Below are positions 43,375-50,937 of a stretch of DNA of 64,000 bases, piece after piece; the first letter of the stretch is position 1, and the number at the start of each line of letters is the position of its first letter. The position numbers and the translations under genes are program-made. The notes below the pieces were generated by a model. It was given only the letters and a program-made list of their open reading frames with translations, ran no database searches and was not told the origin of the DNA. Origin of the DNA: Sphingomonas oligophenolica (GTDB lineage Bacteria > Pseudomonadota > Alphaproteobacteria > Sphingomonadales > Sphingomonadaceae); NCBI RefSeq assembly GCF_006438955.1, contig NZ_RCZK01000006.1, positions 124,001 to 188,000 on the forward strand, read 5' to 3'.

Positions 43375-44207
43375 TTCGGTGGTGCGATGGTTATGGCGAG
43401 CGGCAGCGTCTGACTACCCCGTTCGACGGTCACGGGAATATTCCCGCCTTGGGCGAAATCGGTCTCGATCCGATCGAGGTCGCCGGGTCCGGTCACGGGT
43501 CGACCGCCGATCGAGGTCACGACATCGCCCTCCTGGAACCCCGCTGCGCGGAACGCGGCACCCGATCCCTGGGGCCGGACGACCAGCCCGCTGATTCGAC
43601 CCGCATCGATCCGCGCGATAAAGCCGATCTGGCTCTTCAACTGGCCGATCTGGATCGCGCCGCGATCCGCCGGTGAGGTGGGAACGGTCGCCGCGCCTCC
43701 CGGTGGCGCCATGGCCTCGGGCGACGCCGGGGTGCCGCTGGTGGTGGGCATGAACAGATCCTCATCGAGGCCGCCGCGCGCGATCGTGACATGATCGAAC
43801 GCGACCGCTTTCAGCACGACGCCGGGCTGGATCTCCTCGCCGACCGCGACGCTCGTCTGGACCCCGTCCGGCCCCGCGACGATCGCCGATCCGGGTAGCG
43901 CGCCGCTTTCGACGCGAATGCCGAACAGCGTGAGCGCCAAGGTCGACGCCGCGCCCGGCGGTCGATCGGCATCCAGGCGGAAGAAGGGGTCGAACCCGGC
44001 CAGGATCTCGGCCGGGTTGCCCGGCACGATCAACGCGGGGGGGCGCCAGTCGCCGAGCGGCGCGATCGGCGTCACGATCGTCCACACCAGGCGCGAGGCC
44101 TGCGCCGCCAGCGCTGCGATCAGCACCAGTTCGGTCAGGCTATAGACGTTGACGACGGGCAGTCGCCGCAAGATGCGGCGCGCGCGTGCGTCGAATTTCA
44201 ACTGCAT
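43371..44207 (-). CDS. gspC: Type II secretion inner-membrane protein GspC
   Basis: A 278-residue protein with one N-terminal helix (VYSLTELVLIAALAAQASRLVW), a periplasmic HR domain (FDPFFRLDA ... TLFGIRVESG ... GEEIQPGVVLKAVAFDHV) and a C-terminal PDZ domain (GRISGLVVRPQGSGAAFRAAGFQEGDVVTSIGG). It links GspD to the inner-membrane platform. It is the first gsp gene; the start at 44207 follows AGGAATCGCC. Confidence 0.9.
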   Translation of the reverse strand: MQLKFDARARRILRRLPVVNVYSLTELVLIAALAAQASRLVWTIVTPIAPLGDWRPPALIVPGNPAEILAGFDPFFRLDADRPPGAASTLALTLFGIRVESGALPGSAIVAGPDGVQTSVAVGEEIQPGVVLKAVAFDHVTIARGGLDEDLFMPTTSGTPASPEAMAPPGGAATVPTSPADRGAIQIGQLKSQIGFIARIDAGRISGLVVRPQGSGAAFRAAGFQEGDVVTSIGGRPVTGPGDLDRIETDFAQGGNIPVTVERGSQTLPLAITIAPPK

Positions 44208-44237
44208 GGCGATTCCTGATCCCGCGTGCCTGCGCCT

Positions 44238-44266
44238 ACGCATGGCATGTTACAATCCTGCGTCAA
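44238..44266 (-). promoter_or_regulatory. Candidate promoter for gspC
   Basis: On the minus strand TTGACG (44266-44261) is followed after 17 nt by ATGCGT (44243-44238), about 30 nt before the gspC start. The -10 box is a poor match, so this is only a candidate. Confidence 0.3.
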
Positions 44267-44334
44267 TCGCTCGCGGTGCGGTGCAGCGCCTCGGGGCTGG
44301 CGCCGAGACACCCGATCGCGATAGACCAGACGAC

Positions 44335-45003
44335 ATGACCGCGAACGATACCGATATGCCGAAGCTTGGCAGCGGCCTCGATGCCGCACCCGTCGTCGAT
44401 CACATCATGACCCAGCCTGGCGTCCAAAAGGCCGCCGGCGCGAAACTGACCTTGTTTCTCAAGCGCGGCTTCCTCGCCCCCGAGCTGTGCGCGACGATCA
44501 TCGACCGGATCGACGCGGTGCGCCGCCCTTCGACGATCGCGGACAGCAATGGCGATGCGGCCTACCGGACGAGTGAGACCGGCGATCTCGCCCCCGACGA
44601 TCCCGCGGTGATCGCGGTCGAACGCGCGCTCGCCGCGTTCACCGGCCTTGCGCCCGAATTCGGCGAGCCGCTCCAGGGCCAGCGCTATGCGGTCGGGCAG
44701 GAATTCAAGCCGCACACCGATTATTTCGAGCCCGGCAATGCCGATTACGACCGCTATTGCAGTGTCGCGGGCAACCGCACCTGGACGGTGATGGTCTATC
44801 TCAACCAACCCGAAGCAGGCGGGGCCACCCGGTTCAAGGCGATCGACCGGATCGTCCAGCCCGAAACCGGCAAGCTGCTCGCTTGGAACAACCGCCGCCC
44901 GGACCAGTCGTTGAACCCCGCCACGCTCCACCATGGGATGAAGGTGCGCAGCGGGGTCAAATACGTAATCACCAAATGGTATCGCGAGCGGCCGTGGGGA
45001 TGA
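44335..45003 (+). CDS. Prolyl 4-hydroxylase-like Fe(II)/2OG dioxygenase
   Basis: A 222-residue soluble dioxygenase of the P4H family. The Fe(II) ligands are H127 and D129 in FKPHTDYFEPG and a distal His (H199 or H200) in TLHHGMKV, with the 2-oxoglutarate lysine in GVKYVITKWY. It probably hydroxylates proline in a protein or peptide; the substrate is not known in bacteria. It is transcribed divergently from the gsp operon. The ATG at 44335 was chosen because upstream codons run into the promoter region. Confidence 0.85.
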   Translation: MTANDTDMPKLGSGLDAAPVVDHIMTQPGVQKAAGAKLTLFLKRGFLAPELCATIIDRIDAVRRPSTIADSNGDAAYRTSETGDLAPDDPAVIAVERALAAFTGLAPEFGEPLQGQRYAVGQEFKPHTDYFEPGNADYDRYCSVAGNRTWTVMVYLNQPEAGGATRFKAIDRIVQPETGKLLAWNNRRPDQSLNPATLHHGMKVRSGVKYVITKWYRERPWG

Positions 45004-45034
45004 CCCGTCGCGCGCGCCTCCTACCCAACGACGA

Positions 45035-47758
45035 TCAGAAGTTTACCGCTACCCCCAGCGTCGCGGTCGTGCCGACGTTGTAGAGGTTGTAATAGATGCG
45101 GTTGTCGCCGCTCTGCTGATATTCCTGATATTTGGTCCCGGTGATGTTGCGCACCTCGAACTTGATTTCGGCGGGCACGCCCTCGAACTCCACGCCTTCG
45201 CGCGCGATGAAATCGAGGTGAAATCCGGGCTGTTCGCGAATGTCGGGCTGGCCCGACGGCCCGCGCCGCGTCGTCCGCATGCTCGCATAGGATAGCAGCA
45301 GCGTCTGCTGCGACAGGTTATCCTGATCCTCCAGCCCCAGCTCGATATTGGCAATGTGGTTCGACTGGCCGGTCAACGGCGTGCCGTCACGGAACAGCTG
45401 GTTGGCCAGCGTCACCGACAGCGGGAACGCCGCCACCGGATCGTCGGGGCCGACTTTGATCCGCGAATGGGTGTAGGTGTAGTTAGCGACGACCACCGCC
45501 CGGCGCGACGCGAAGAACTCGCCCGGTAACGACGACAGGTCGAAATATTTCTGGGTTTCGACCTCCGCGCCATACAGGTTCGCGCGCGGCGCGTTGGCGA
45601 AGCTGGTGGTGACGTTGTTGCCGTCGAAGCTGGCATAGGTTTCGATTGGATGATCGATCCGCTTGAAGAACCCGGCAAGCGAGATGCGCTGGTCGCGCGC
45701 GAAATAATATTCGTAGCGCGCCTCCGCATTATAGAGCTGGCTGTCGGTCAGCTGCGGGTTACCGCGGAACGATGCGTTGGTTTCCGGATCATAATAGGTC
45801 TGGAACACCAGCTCGCGAAACTGCGGGCGCGCGATCGTCTTCGATCCGCTGAGCCGGAACTGCATTTCGGGGTTGAGCTGATAGGTCAGCGTCAGCGCCG
45901 GCAGGAAATAGTCGCGGTTCAGGTTCGTCGCGGGCGGTAGCGTGGGATTGACCGTGAACACCTGGATCGGCGCCACGGTCTGTTTGGCGGTCTCGTAGCG
46001 GACCCCGCCGTTGACGCTCAGCGCATCGGTGATCTGCGCCTGGAACTGCGCATAGCCCGCGTGATTGCGCAGCTTTGCCCGGTACGAAGGATTGCCGCCC
46101 TCGTTATTGACCAGGCCGATGCCGAACGCGTTGATGACCGAGGATTGCAGCAGAAAGTCGGGACGGAACAGCGAGACGCCGAGCGGCACGTTGCTGTTGC
46201 CCTGAAACAGGAACGATCGCCGATCGGTCCGGCGATTCGTGTCCGAATAGGCATAGCCGAAGGTCAGCGTCAGGTCGGGGAACAATTTGTAGCTCAGATC
46301 CGCACCGCCCGACCACAAATCCTCGTTCAGTTTCGAAAACGCGATCGACGCGGTGCCGGCGTTGCCGCCGACGTTGAGCGTATCGAGGAAATACTGGCCA
46401 TAAGGGTCGGCGGATTTGTTGCTGCGCGCATAGGTGAAGCTGATCTCATCGGGCGCGTCACGCTGCGAATTCGCGTACCCGCCGCGCACGTCGAGCGACA
46501 GCGCGTCGCTCAGGTGGAATTCCCCAACCAATTGGCCATCGATCAGCTGCCGCGCGAACCAGACCGAATCCTGTTCGAGGAAGCTGACGCCGGGGCTGTC
46601 CGAATTCAGGCTGCCCAGCCCGAGCCGGGCCTGTTTCAGCGTATCGCGGATGTACAGGCCGGTGGCGCGGACCTTGTTGCGCCCGAATTCCGCGGACAGC
46701 CCGAGCAAGCCGTTGACGACGATCCGGTCGTCGGTGACGACGCGACGGAAATCGCGGTTGGTCGACGACAGGTCGAGCGCGTTCGCGGTCTGCTGGATGA
46801 TGTCGCGGGTACGCCACTTGTTGCTATACCCTGCGGTCGCGATCACGCCGAGCGTCGCGCCGCCGGCATCGAAGGACGCGCCCCCGCTAAGCAGCGCTGC
46901 GGCGTTCGCGGGGATCTGATTGTTGCGCTGGATGAGCGAATTGTTGCCGGTGATCAGCTGGCTGGCGATCGCCTGCTGATCGACCCCCGGATCGCTGATC
47001 CGCTTGCCGCTGTCGAAGAACGACTGCAGCAGCGGCGGAACCCGGCGGACGCCATTGCCGAATCCGGTCCAGTCGCTCTTGGTGCCGTAATAGGTGTAGC
47101 CTAGCCGACCGGTCGTTTCGGTATCGATTCCGAAGCTGCCGCCCACCGACAGAAACGGCTCCTTGGGGGCCGACTTGGTCGTGAGGTTGATGAGACCGCC
47201 GCCGAATTCGCCGGGAAAGTTCACCGAATAGCTTTTCTGGACCAGCGAGGATGCGATGATGCTGCTCGGGAACAGATCGAGCGGCACGACGCGGCGCAGC
47301 GGTTCGGGACTGGGCAAGGGCGAACCGTTGAGCAGCGCCGAGGAATAACGATCGCCGAGGCCCCGCACGTAGACGAAGCCGTTGCCCACGACGCTAAGGC
47401 CGGTAATGCGCCCGAGCGCGCCGGCGATGTCGCCTTCGCCGGTCCGCGCGATGTCGGCGCTGGACAGGATCGACACGACCTGTGCGGTCGAGCGCGCGAC
47501 GTTGGTATTGCGCTGACCGACGACGACGATGTCGCCGCCACCGCCCGGAATTGAGACATCGGGCACTTCCTGCTCTTCGATCGTCGTTTCCGCCGGGGTC
47601 GTGATCTGACCCGGCGTCACGGTCTGGGCACCGGCCTGAACCTGATCGCCGGTCGGCGGCACCGGGCTCGATGAACTACTCTGCGCTACCGCGACCGATG
47701 GCACCATCAGCGCCGATGACAACAGCAACAGGCTCGCGACCTGGGACAGCCTGGACAT
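45035..47758 (-). CDS. TonB-dependent outer-membrane receptor
   Basis: A 907-residue outer-membrane receptor. The signal peptide is MSRLSQVASLLLLSSALMVPSVAVAQ. A plug domain follows (GDIVVVGQR, STAQVVSILSSADIARTGEGDIAGALGRITGLSV, GLGDRYSSALLNGSPLPSPEP), then a large beta-barrel ending in the terminal phenylalanine. The Ser/Pro-rich stretch after the signal may flex near a TonB box. The preceding lipoprotein gene points to a paired surface-lipoprotein system. AAGGGGG lies six bases before this ATG. Confidence 0.93.
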   Translation of the reverse strand: MSRLSQVASLLLLSSALMVPSVAVAQSSSSSPVPPTGDQVQAGAQTVTPGQITTPAETTIEEQEVPDVSIPGGGGDIVVVGQRNTNVARSTAQVVSILSSADIARTGEGDIAGALGRITGLSVVGNGFVYVRGLGDRYSSALLNGSPLPSPEPLRRVVPLDLFPSSIIASSLVQKSYSVNFPGEFGGGLINLTTKSAPKEPFLSVGGSFGIDTETTGRLGYTYYGTKSDWTGFGNGVRRVPPLLQSFFDSGKRISDPGVDQQAIASQLITGNNSLIQRNNQIPANAAALLSGGASFDAGGATLGVIATAGYSNKWRTRDIIQQTANALDLSSTNRDFRRVVTDDRIVVNGLLGLSAEFGRNKVRATGLYIRDTLKQARLGLGSLNSDSPGVSFLEQDSVWFARQLIDGQLVGEFHLSDALSLDVRGGYANSQRDAPDEISFTYARSNKSADPYGQYFLDTLNVGGNAGTASIAFSKLNEDLWSGGADLSYKLFPDLTLTFGYAYSDTNRRTDRRSFLFQGNSNVPLGVSLFRPDFLLQSSVINAFGIGLVNNEGGNPSYRAKLRNHAGYAQFQAQITDALSVNGGVRYETAKQTVAPIQVFTVNPTLPPATNLNRDYFLPALTLTYQLNPEMQFRLSGSKTIARPQFRELVFQTYYDPETNASFRGNPQLTDSQLYNAEARYEYYFARDQRISLAGFFKRIDHPIETYASFDGNNVTTSFANAPRANLYGAEVETQKYFDLSSLPGEFFASRRAVVVANYTYTHSRIKVGPDDPVAAFPLSVTLANQLFRDGTPLTGQSNHIANIELGLEDQDNLSQQTLLLSYASMRTTRRGPSGQPDIREQPGFHLDFIAREGVEFEGVPAEIKFEVRNITGTKYQEYQQSGDNRIYYNLYNVGTTATLGVAVNF

Positions 47759-47835
47759 ATCAACCCCCTTGTTCATTCCGACAGGGGCGGCGCGCTGCAT
47801 GTCGCAACGCCCCGCCCCCGTTCATTCACCGTCGA

Positions 47836-49485
47836 TCAGGCCGTCGGGAGCGTGGTGCAGGCACCGCTGTTCCCGGTACCGAAACCGGCCGACGCGCTGT
47901 TGCAGGTCCAGCCCTGGTACCAGGTGTCGGACGCATCCTTGACCGCGCCGATATAGGTCGTCTTGTCGAAAAACCCGGCCGGCGTGATCAGATTGCCGTT
48001 GATGGTCCGGCCATTGAATTGCGTCGCGTCATAGGCAGGAACGGCGGCTTCGTTGGCGCCGTCGACATAGAGGTTGGTCAGCGTCGAGGTGAAGCTCGCA
48101 TTGGTGTTGGAGGTCGAGCCCGACCGCGTGAACAGCGCCATCACGTCGGCATCGGTCGGACCGTTCGACCCGATAAAAGTCCGGGTCGCGCAGCCGCTGA
48201 ACGCCACCGAGAAGAACTGCGGCGCGCCGACTTCGTCGATCGCCGGGTTCGCGGTGGTCGATGCGGTCTGCGCCCGGCTGACGTTCAGGCAGGGGTTGGA
48301 GACGGTGTTGACCAGGACGCCATTGGCGAGCGTGTAGTCGGTACCGCCACGCAACAGGATCGAGGCGGCATCGGAGTTGCCGGCGACGCGGTCGATGAAG
48401 GTGAAGTTGGAGACGGTGGTGTTCTGGCGCGGGTTGTCGCCATCGACCCCATTGTCCGAATCGGCTTCGATGATCGAATCCGCCAGCTGTGGCGTGGCGT
48501 TCAATCGCTGCGCCACGATCACATATTGGAAGTTGCCCTTGAGCCCGGTGTCGGTGTCGAGGTTGTCGTCTTCCGCGCCGACCGAGATGTAATATTTCAT
48601 GTTGACGTGGCCACCGAAGAATTCGGCGCCGTCGTCCGAGCTGTTGTACGACATGATGTGGTCGAGCACGGTGCCACTGCCGACGCCCTGCGTGGTCAGC
48701 GACTGGAGTTCGCTGTTGGCGGACAGGATATAGCCCGAATAGCGGATCTGGACGTAGCTCAACTGCCCGCTGTTATCGGTGTTGGTGGCGCCACCATAGA
48801 GCGCGGGGTCGACCGCGCCTTCGGTCTGCCGCTCGCAGGCGACGGTCCCCGGCGTCGCCGTCGGTGCTGCGCAATCGGTGATCTGCGCGCGCCCCGACAG
48901 CACGATGCCACCCCACTGACCCGAAGAGCTATCGGTGGTCGACCCTTCGGCATTCGCGCGACTGGTGAAGATGATCGGCTGCGTCTTGCTGCCGACCGCC
49001 ATGATCTTGTTGCCGCGGTTGATGTTGATCCACGTCGGGCCATTGTCGGCGATGACGGTGACGCCCGGCTGGATGGTCAGCGTGACGCTCGGCTCGCCGG
49101 ACTTGGGCGTCGGCCCCTGGTCGGTGCCGACGTCGACGCGCGACGCCAGATTGTAGAGCACCCCGGTCACCTTCGGCAGGATTGAGCTGGTGTTGATCCG
49201 CGCGGGCAGCGCGCAGACCCGATAGGTGCCGGTCGTCCCCGTCAGGATGCCGCGATCGGTCAGGCCCTGCGAATCGCCGATCACGGGGCAGGCCGAGGCT
49301 GCGGTCACCAGCGGGGCGGAGGGAGTCGGCGTCGCCGTCGGCGTCGGCGTCGGCGTCGGCGCGGGATTGTTGGTGACGATGCTGACGTTGCCGCCCGCAC
49401 CCGGCGAGGCGATGTCGGTCGCGCCACAGGCGCTCAGGATCATGGCAGAAGCACTCGCCATCAGAACGTTACGCAGAATTTTCAT
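47836..49485 (-). CDS. Surface-type lipoprotein paired with TonB receptor
   Basis: A 549-residue exported protein. The signal peptide ends in the lipobox ILSAC (cysteine near residue 20). A short linker rich in Thr-Pro repeats (PTPTPTPTATPTPS) is encoded by a 6-bp tandem repeat. The rest is beta-strand-rich with motifs such as GVTVIADNGPTWININRGNKI and QWGGIVLSGRAQI, suggesting a right-handed beta-helix. With the TonB receptor downstream it may bind a substrate at the outer membrane. The substrate is unknown. Confidence 0.82.
   Translation of the reverse strand: MKILRNVLMASASAMILSACGATDIASPGAGGNVSIVTNNPAPTPTPTPTATPTPSAPLVTAASACPVIGDSQGLTDRGILTGTTGTYRVCALPARINTSSILPKVTGVLYNLASRVDVGTDQGPTPKSGEPSVTLTIQPGVTVIADNGPTWININRGNKIMAVGSKTQPIIFTSRANAEGSTTDSSSGQWGGIVLSGRAQITDCAAPTATPGTVACERQTEGAVDPALYGGATNTDNSGQLSYVQIRYSGYILSANSELQSLTTQGVGSGTVLDHIMSYNSSDDGAEFFGGHVNMKYYISVGAEDDNLDTDTGLKGNFQYVIVAQRLNATPQLADSIIEADSDNGVDGDNPRQNTTVSNFTFIDRVAGNSDAASILLRGGTDYTLANGVLVNTVSNPCLNVSRAQTASTTANPAIDEVGAPQFFSVAFSGCATRTFIGSNGPTDADVMALFTRSGSTSNTNASFTSTLTNLYVDGANEAAVPAYDATQFNGRTINGNLITPAGFFDKTTYIGAVKDASDTWYQGWTCNSASAGFGTGNSGACTTLPTA
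49325..49361. repeat. Tandem GTCGGC repeat in lipoprotein gene
   Basis: About six consecutive 6-bp units related to GTCGGC, one with a single change (GTCGCC). On the minus strand they encode the Thr-Pro linker of the lipoprotein. Slippage would change linker length by two residues without a frameshift. Confidence 0.75.
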
Positions 49486-49587
49486 CGTCGGCCCCCTTGC
49501 AAGATCGATCCGCGGTGCGAATCGTCGGCTGAATTTCGACCGACGGCGCGCTTATCGCCGAACGGTTCGATAGGCCGGGTAGGCTGG

Positions 49588-49609
49588 CCACATGATAGTT
49601 TGATGACAC
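49588..49609 (-). promoter_or_regulatory. Candidate Pho box upstream of lipoprotein/TonB operon
   Basis: Two 11-bp direct repeats on the minus strand, GTGTCATCAAA and CTATCATGTGG, match the CTGTCAT-n4 pattern of PhoB sites, with conserved TCAT in both halves. The site lies about 100 nt before the lipoprotein start. If real, phosphate starvation would induce the pair. Confidence 0.4.
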
Positions 49610-49728
49610 CCCCGCCACAAAACGAGCGATCGATGCTAGGAAAGGAGAAATTATAGGCTTTGTAGCAAATCCGTAACTGAACGGTCATCGTTTCGACCGT
49701 GAGTTATACTTCAAACTGTCACATCTCT

Positions 49729-50235
49729 TCAATGTGCCGTGCGGATGTCGACGCCCCAGATGGTCCAGTCGCGGTCACCGGTATCCGCCGAGTCGGGGTC
49801 GATCGAGCGCCGGAGCATGACCGGCCCTTGCTGGTCGAGGATCTTGCCGGTCTTGGCCTGTTTGGCGTGAACGGTCGTGCCGATATTCACATATTGCATG
49901 CCGTCGGCGACATGGACGTCGGTCGGTTCGCCGACCGTCGGTTCATACATCGCATAGGGCGCAAAGATCGCGGCGAAAGCCTTGGCATCGCCGCCGCTAT
50001 CGGCGCCGCCGTGGCCCCACAGTTTGCGCGCCCCGGCATAGTCATGGTGCTCGATCAGATCGAAATAACGCACGACCACCGACCGTGCTTCACGCGCGCT
50101 CGCCGACGTGCTGGCCTCGGGACCGCGCACATTCGAACTGGCGACGGTCGCCGCGTTCGCGCCCTGGTCCGACCCGGAATGGCTCCGCGAGCAGGCGGCG
50201 GTCGCCAACAGGGCGAAGAGGATCGAACGGCGCAT
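49729..50235 (-). CDS. Small lipoprotein of unknown function
   Basis: A 168-residue protein with a short signal (MRRSILFALLATAAC) and lipobox ATAAC (cysteine at residue 15). The Ser/Ala/Gly-rich linker is followed by a compact domain with YFDLIEHHDYAGARKLWGHGG that could adopt a SnoaL/NTF2-like fold (guess). The C-terminus has TDVHVADGMQYVNIGTTVHAK. GGAG precedes the ATG. The neighbour upstream is tRNA-Val, so an operon is not indicated. Confidence 0.7.
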   Translation of the reverse strand: MRRSILFALLATAACSRSHSGSDQGANAATVASSNVRGPEASTSASAREARSVVVRYFDLIEHHDYAGARKLWGHGGADSGGDAKAFAAIFAPYAMYEPTVGEPTDVHVADGMQYVNIGTTVHAKQAKTGKILDQQGPVMLRRSIDPDSADTGDRDWTIWGVDIRTAH

Positions 50236-50352
50236 GATGGGATCTCCGATGCTGTCGGGGAGCGGCCTCTATAGAATCGCGGCGTCCCGACAAGCGCTTT
50301 GCGCGCGCCATCGGATCGGACAATGGCCGATCGATAATAACCGATCGGATAA

Positions 50353-50427
50353 TGGTGGGCGCGACAGGGATTGAACCTGTGACCCCACCCGTGTGAAGGG
50401 TGTGCTCTACCGCTGAGCTACGCGCCC
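50353..50427 (-). tRNA. tRNA-Val (CAC)
   Basis: 75 nt with encoded CCA. The acceptor GGGCGCG pairs with CGCGCCC, the anticodon stem CACCC/GGGTG carries loop TTCACAC, giving anticodon CAC, and the T-arm GGTTCAATCC is standard. Confidence 0.94.
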
Positions 50428-50484
50428 GCATCGCCATTGGAGCGGCGTCGGAAGCGGGCCTCTACGCAAGCCCGCCAGACCTGT

Positions 50485-50508
50485 CCACCCCCGGCGCACC
50501 GGGGGTGG
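50485..50508 (-). terminator. Hairpin after HU gene
   Basis: A perfect 10-bp stem (CCACCCCCGG/CCGGGGGTGG) with a 4-nt loop, seven nt after the HU stop codon on the minus strand. There is no strong T run, so termination may be partial. Confidence 0.5.
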
Positions 50509-50514
50509 TGGTTC

Positions 50515-50787
50515 TCAGTTGACCGCGTCCTTCAGGCCTTTGCCGGCCTTGAACTTGGGCTGGGTCGATGCCTTGATCGTCATCGGTTCGCCGGTCCGCG
50601 GATTGCGGCCGGTGGATGCCTTGCGCTTGGATACCGAAAAGGTGCCGAACCCGACCAGGCGGACTTCGTCGCCCTTCTTCAGGCTCGCGGAGATTGCGTC
50701 GAACACCGATTCGACCGCCTTGGACGCATCGCTCTTGGCGAGCCCCGAATGATCCGCGACGGTCGCGATCAGTTCCTGTTTATTCAT
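50515..50787 (-). CDS. hup: DNA-binding protein HU
   Basis: A 90-residue nucleoid protein, the standard HU length. It has MNKQELIATVADHSGLAKSDASKAVESVFDAI, VRLVGFGTFSVSKRKASTGRNPRTGEPMTIKAS and PKFKAGKGLKDAV. The GRNPRTGE loop with the conserved proline intercalates in DNA. A single HU of this type is normal in alphaproteobacteria. It precedes lon in many related genomes, as here. Confidence 0.96.
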   Translation of the reverse strand: MNKQELIATVADHSGLAKSDASKAVESVFDAISASLKKGDEVRLVGFGTFSVSKRKASTGRNPRTGEPMTIKASTQPKFKAGKGLKDAVN

Positions 50788-50848
50788 GTAGTCTTCCCCC
50801 GTTTTCGATACGCTATGAGCCAGAGAATCGTCGCAAAGCCGAAACCGG

Positions 50849-50878
50849 CAATAAGGCGTGGGCACGCCGACGAGTCAA
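50849..50878 (-). promoter_or_regulatory. HU promoter with internal palindrome
   Basis: On the minus strand TTGACT (50878-50873) and TTATTG (50854-50849) are separated by 18 nt, and the spacer contains the palindrome GGCGTG-CC-CACGCC (50855-50868). The start codon is about 60 nt downstream. The palindrome could be an operator. Confidence 0.45.
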
Positions 50879-50937
50879 ACAAAACTACCGTCCACAAATG
50901 AAACGGATCGCCGCCCCGCCCCGATCACGCGCCCCGA

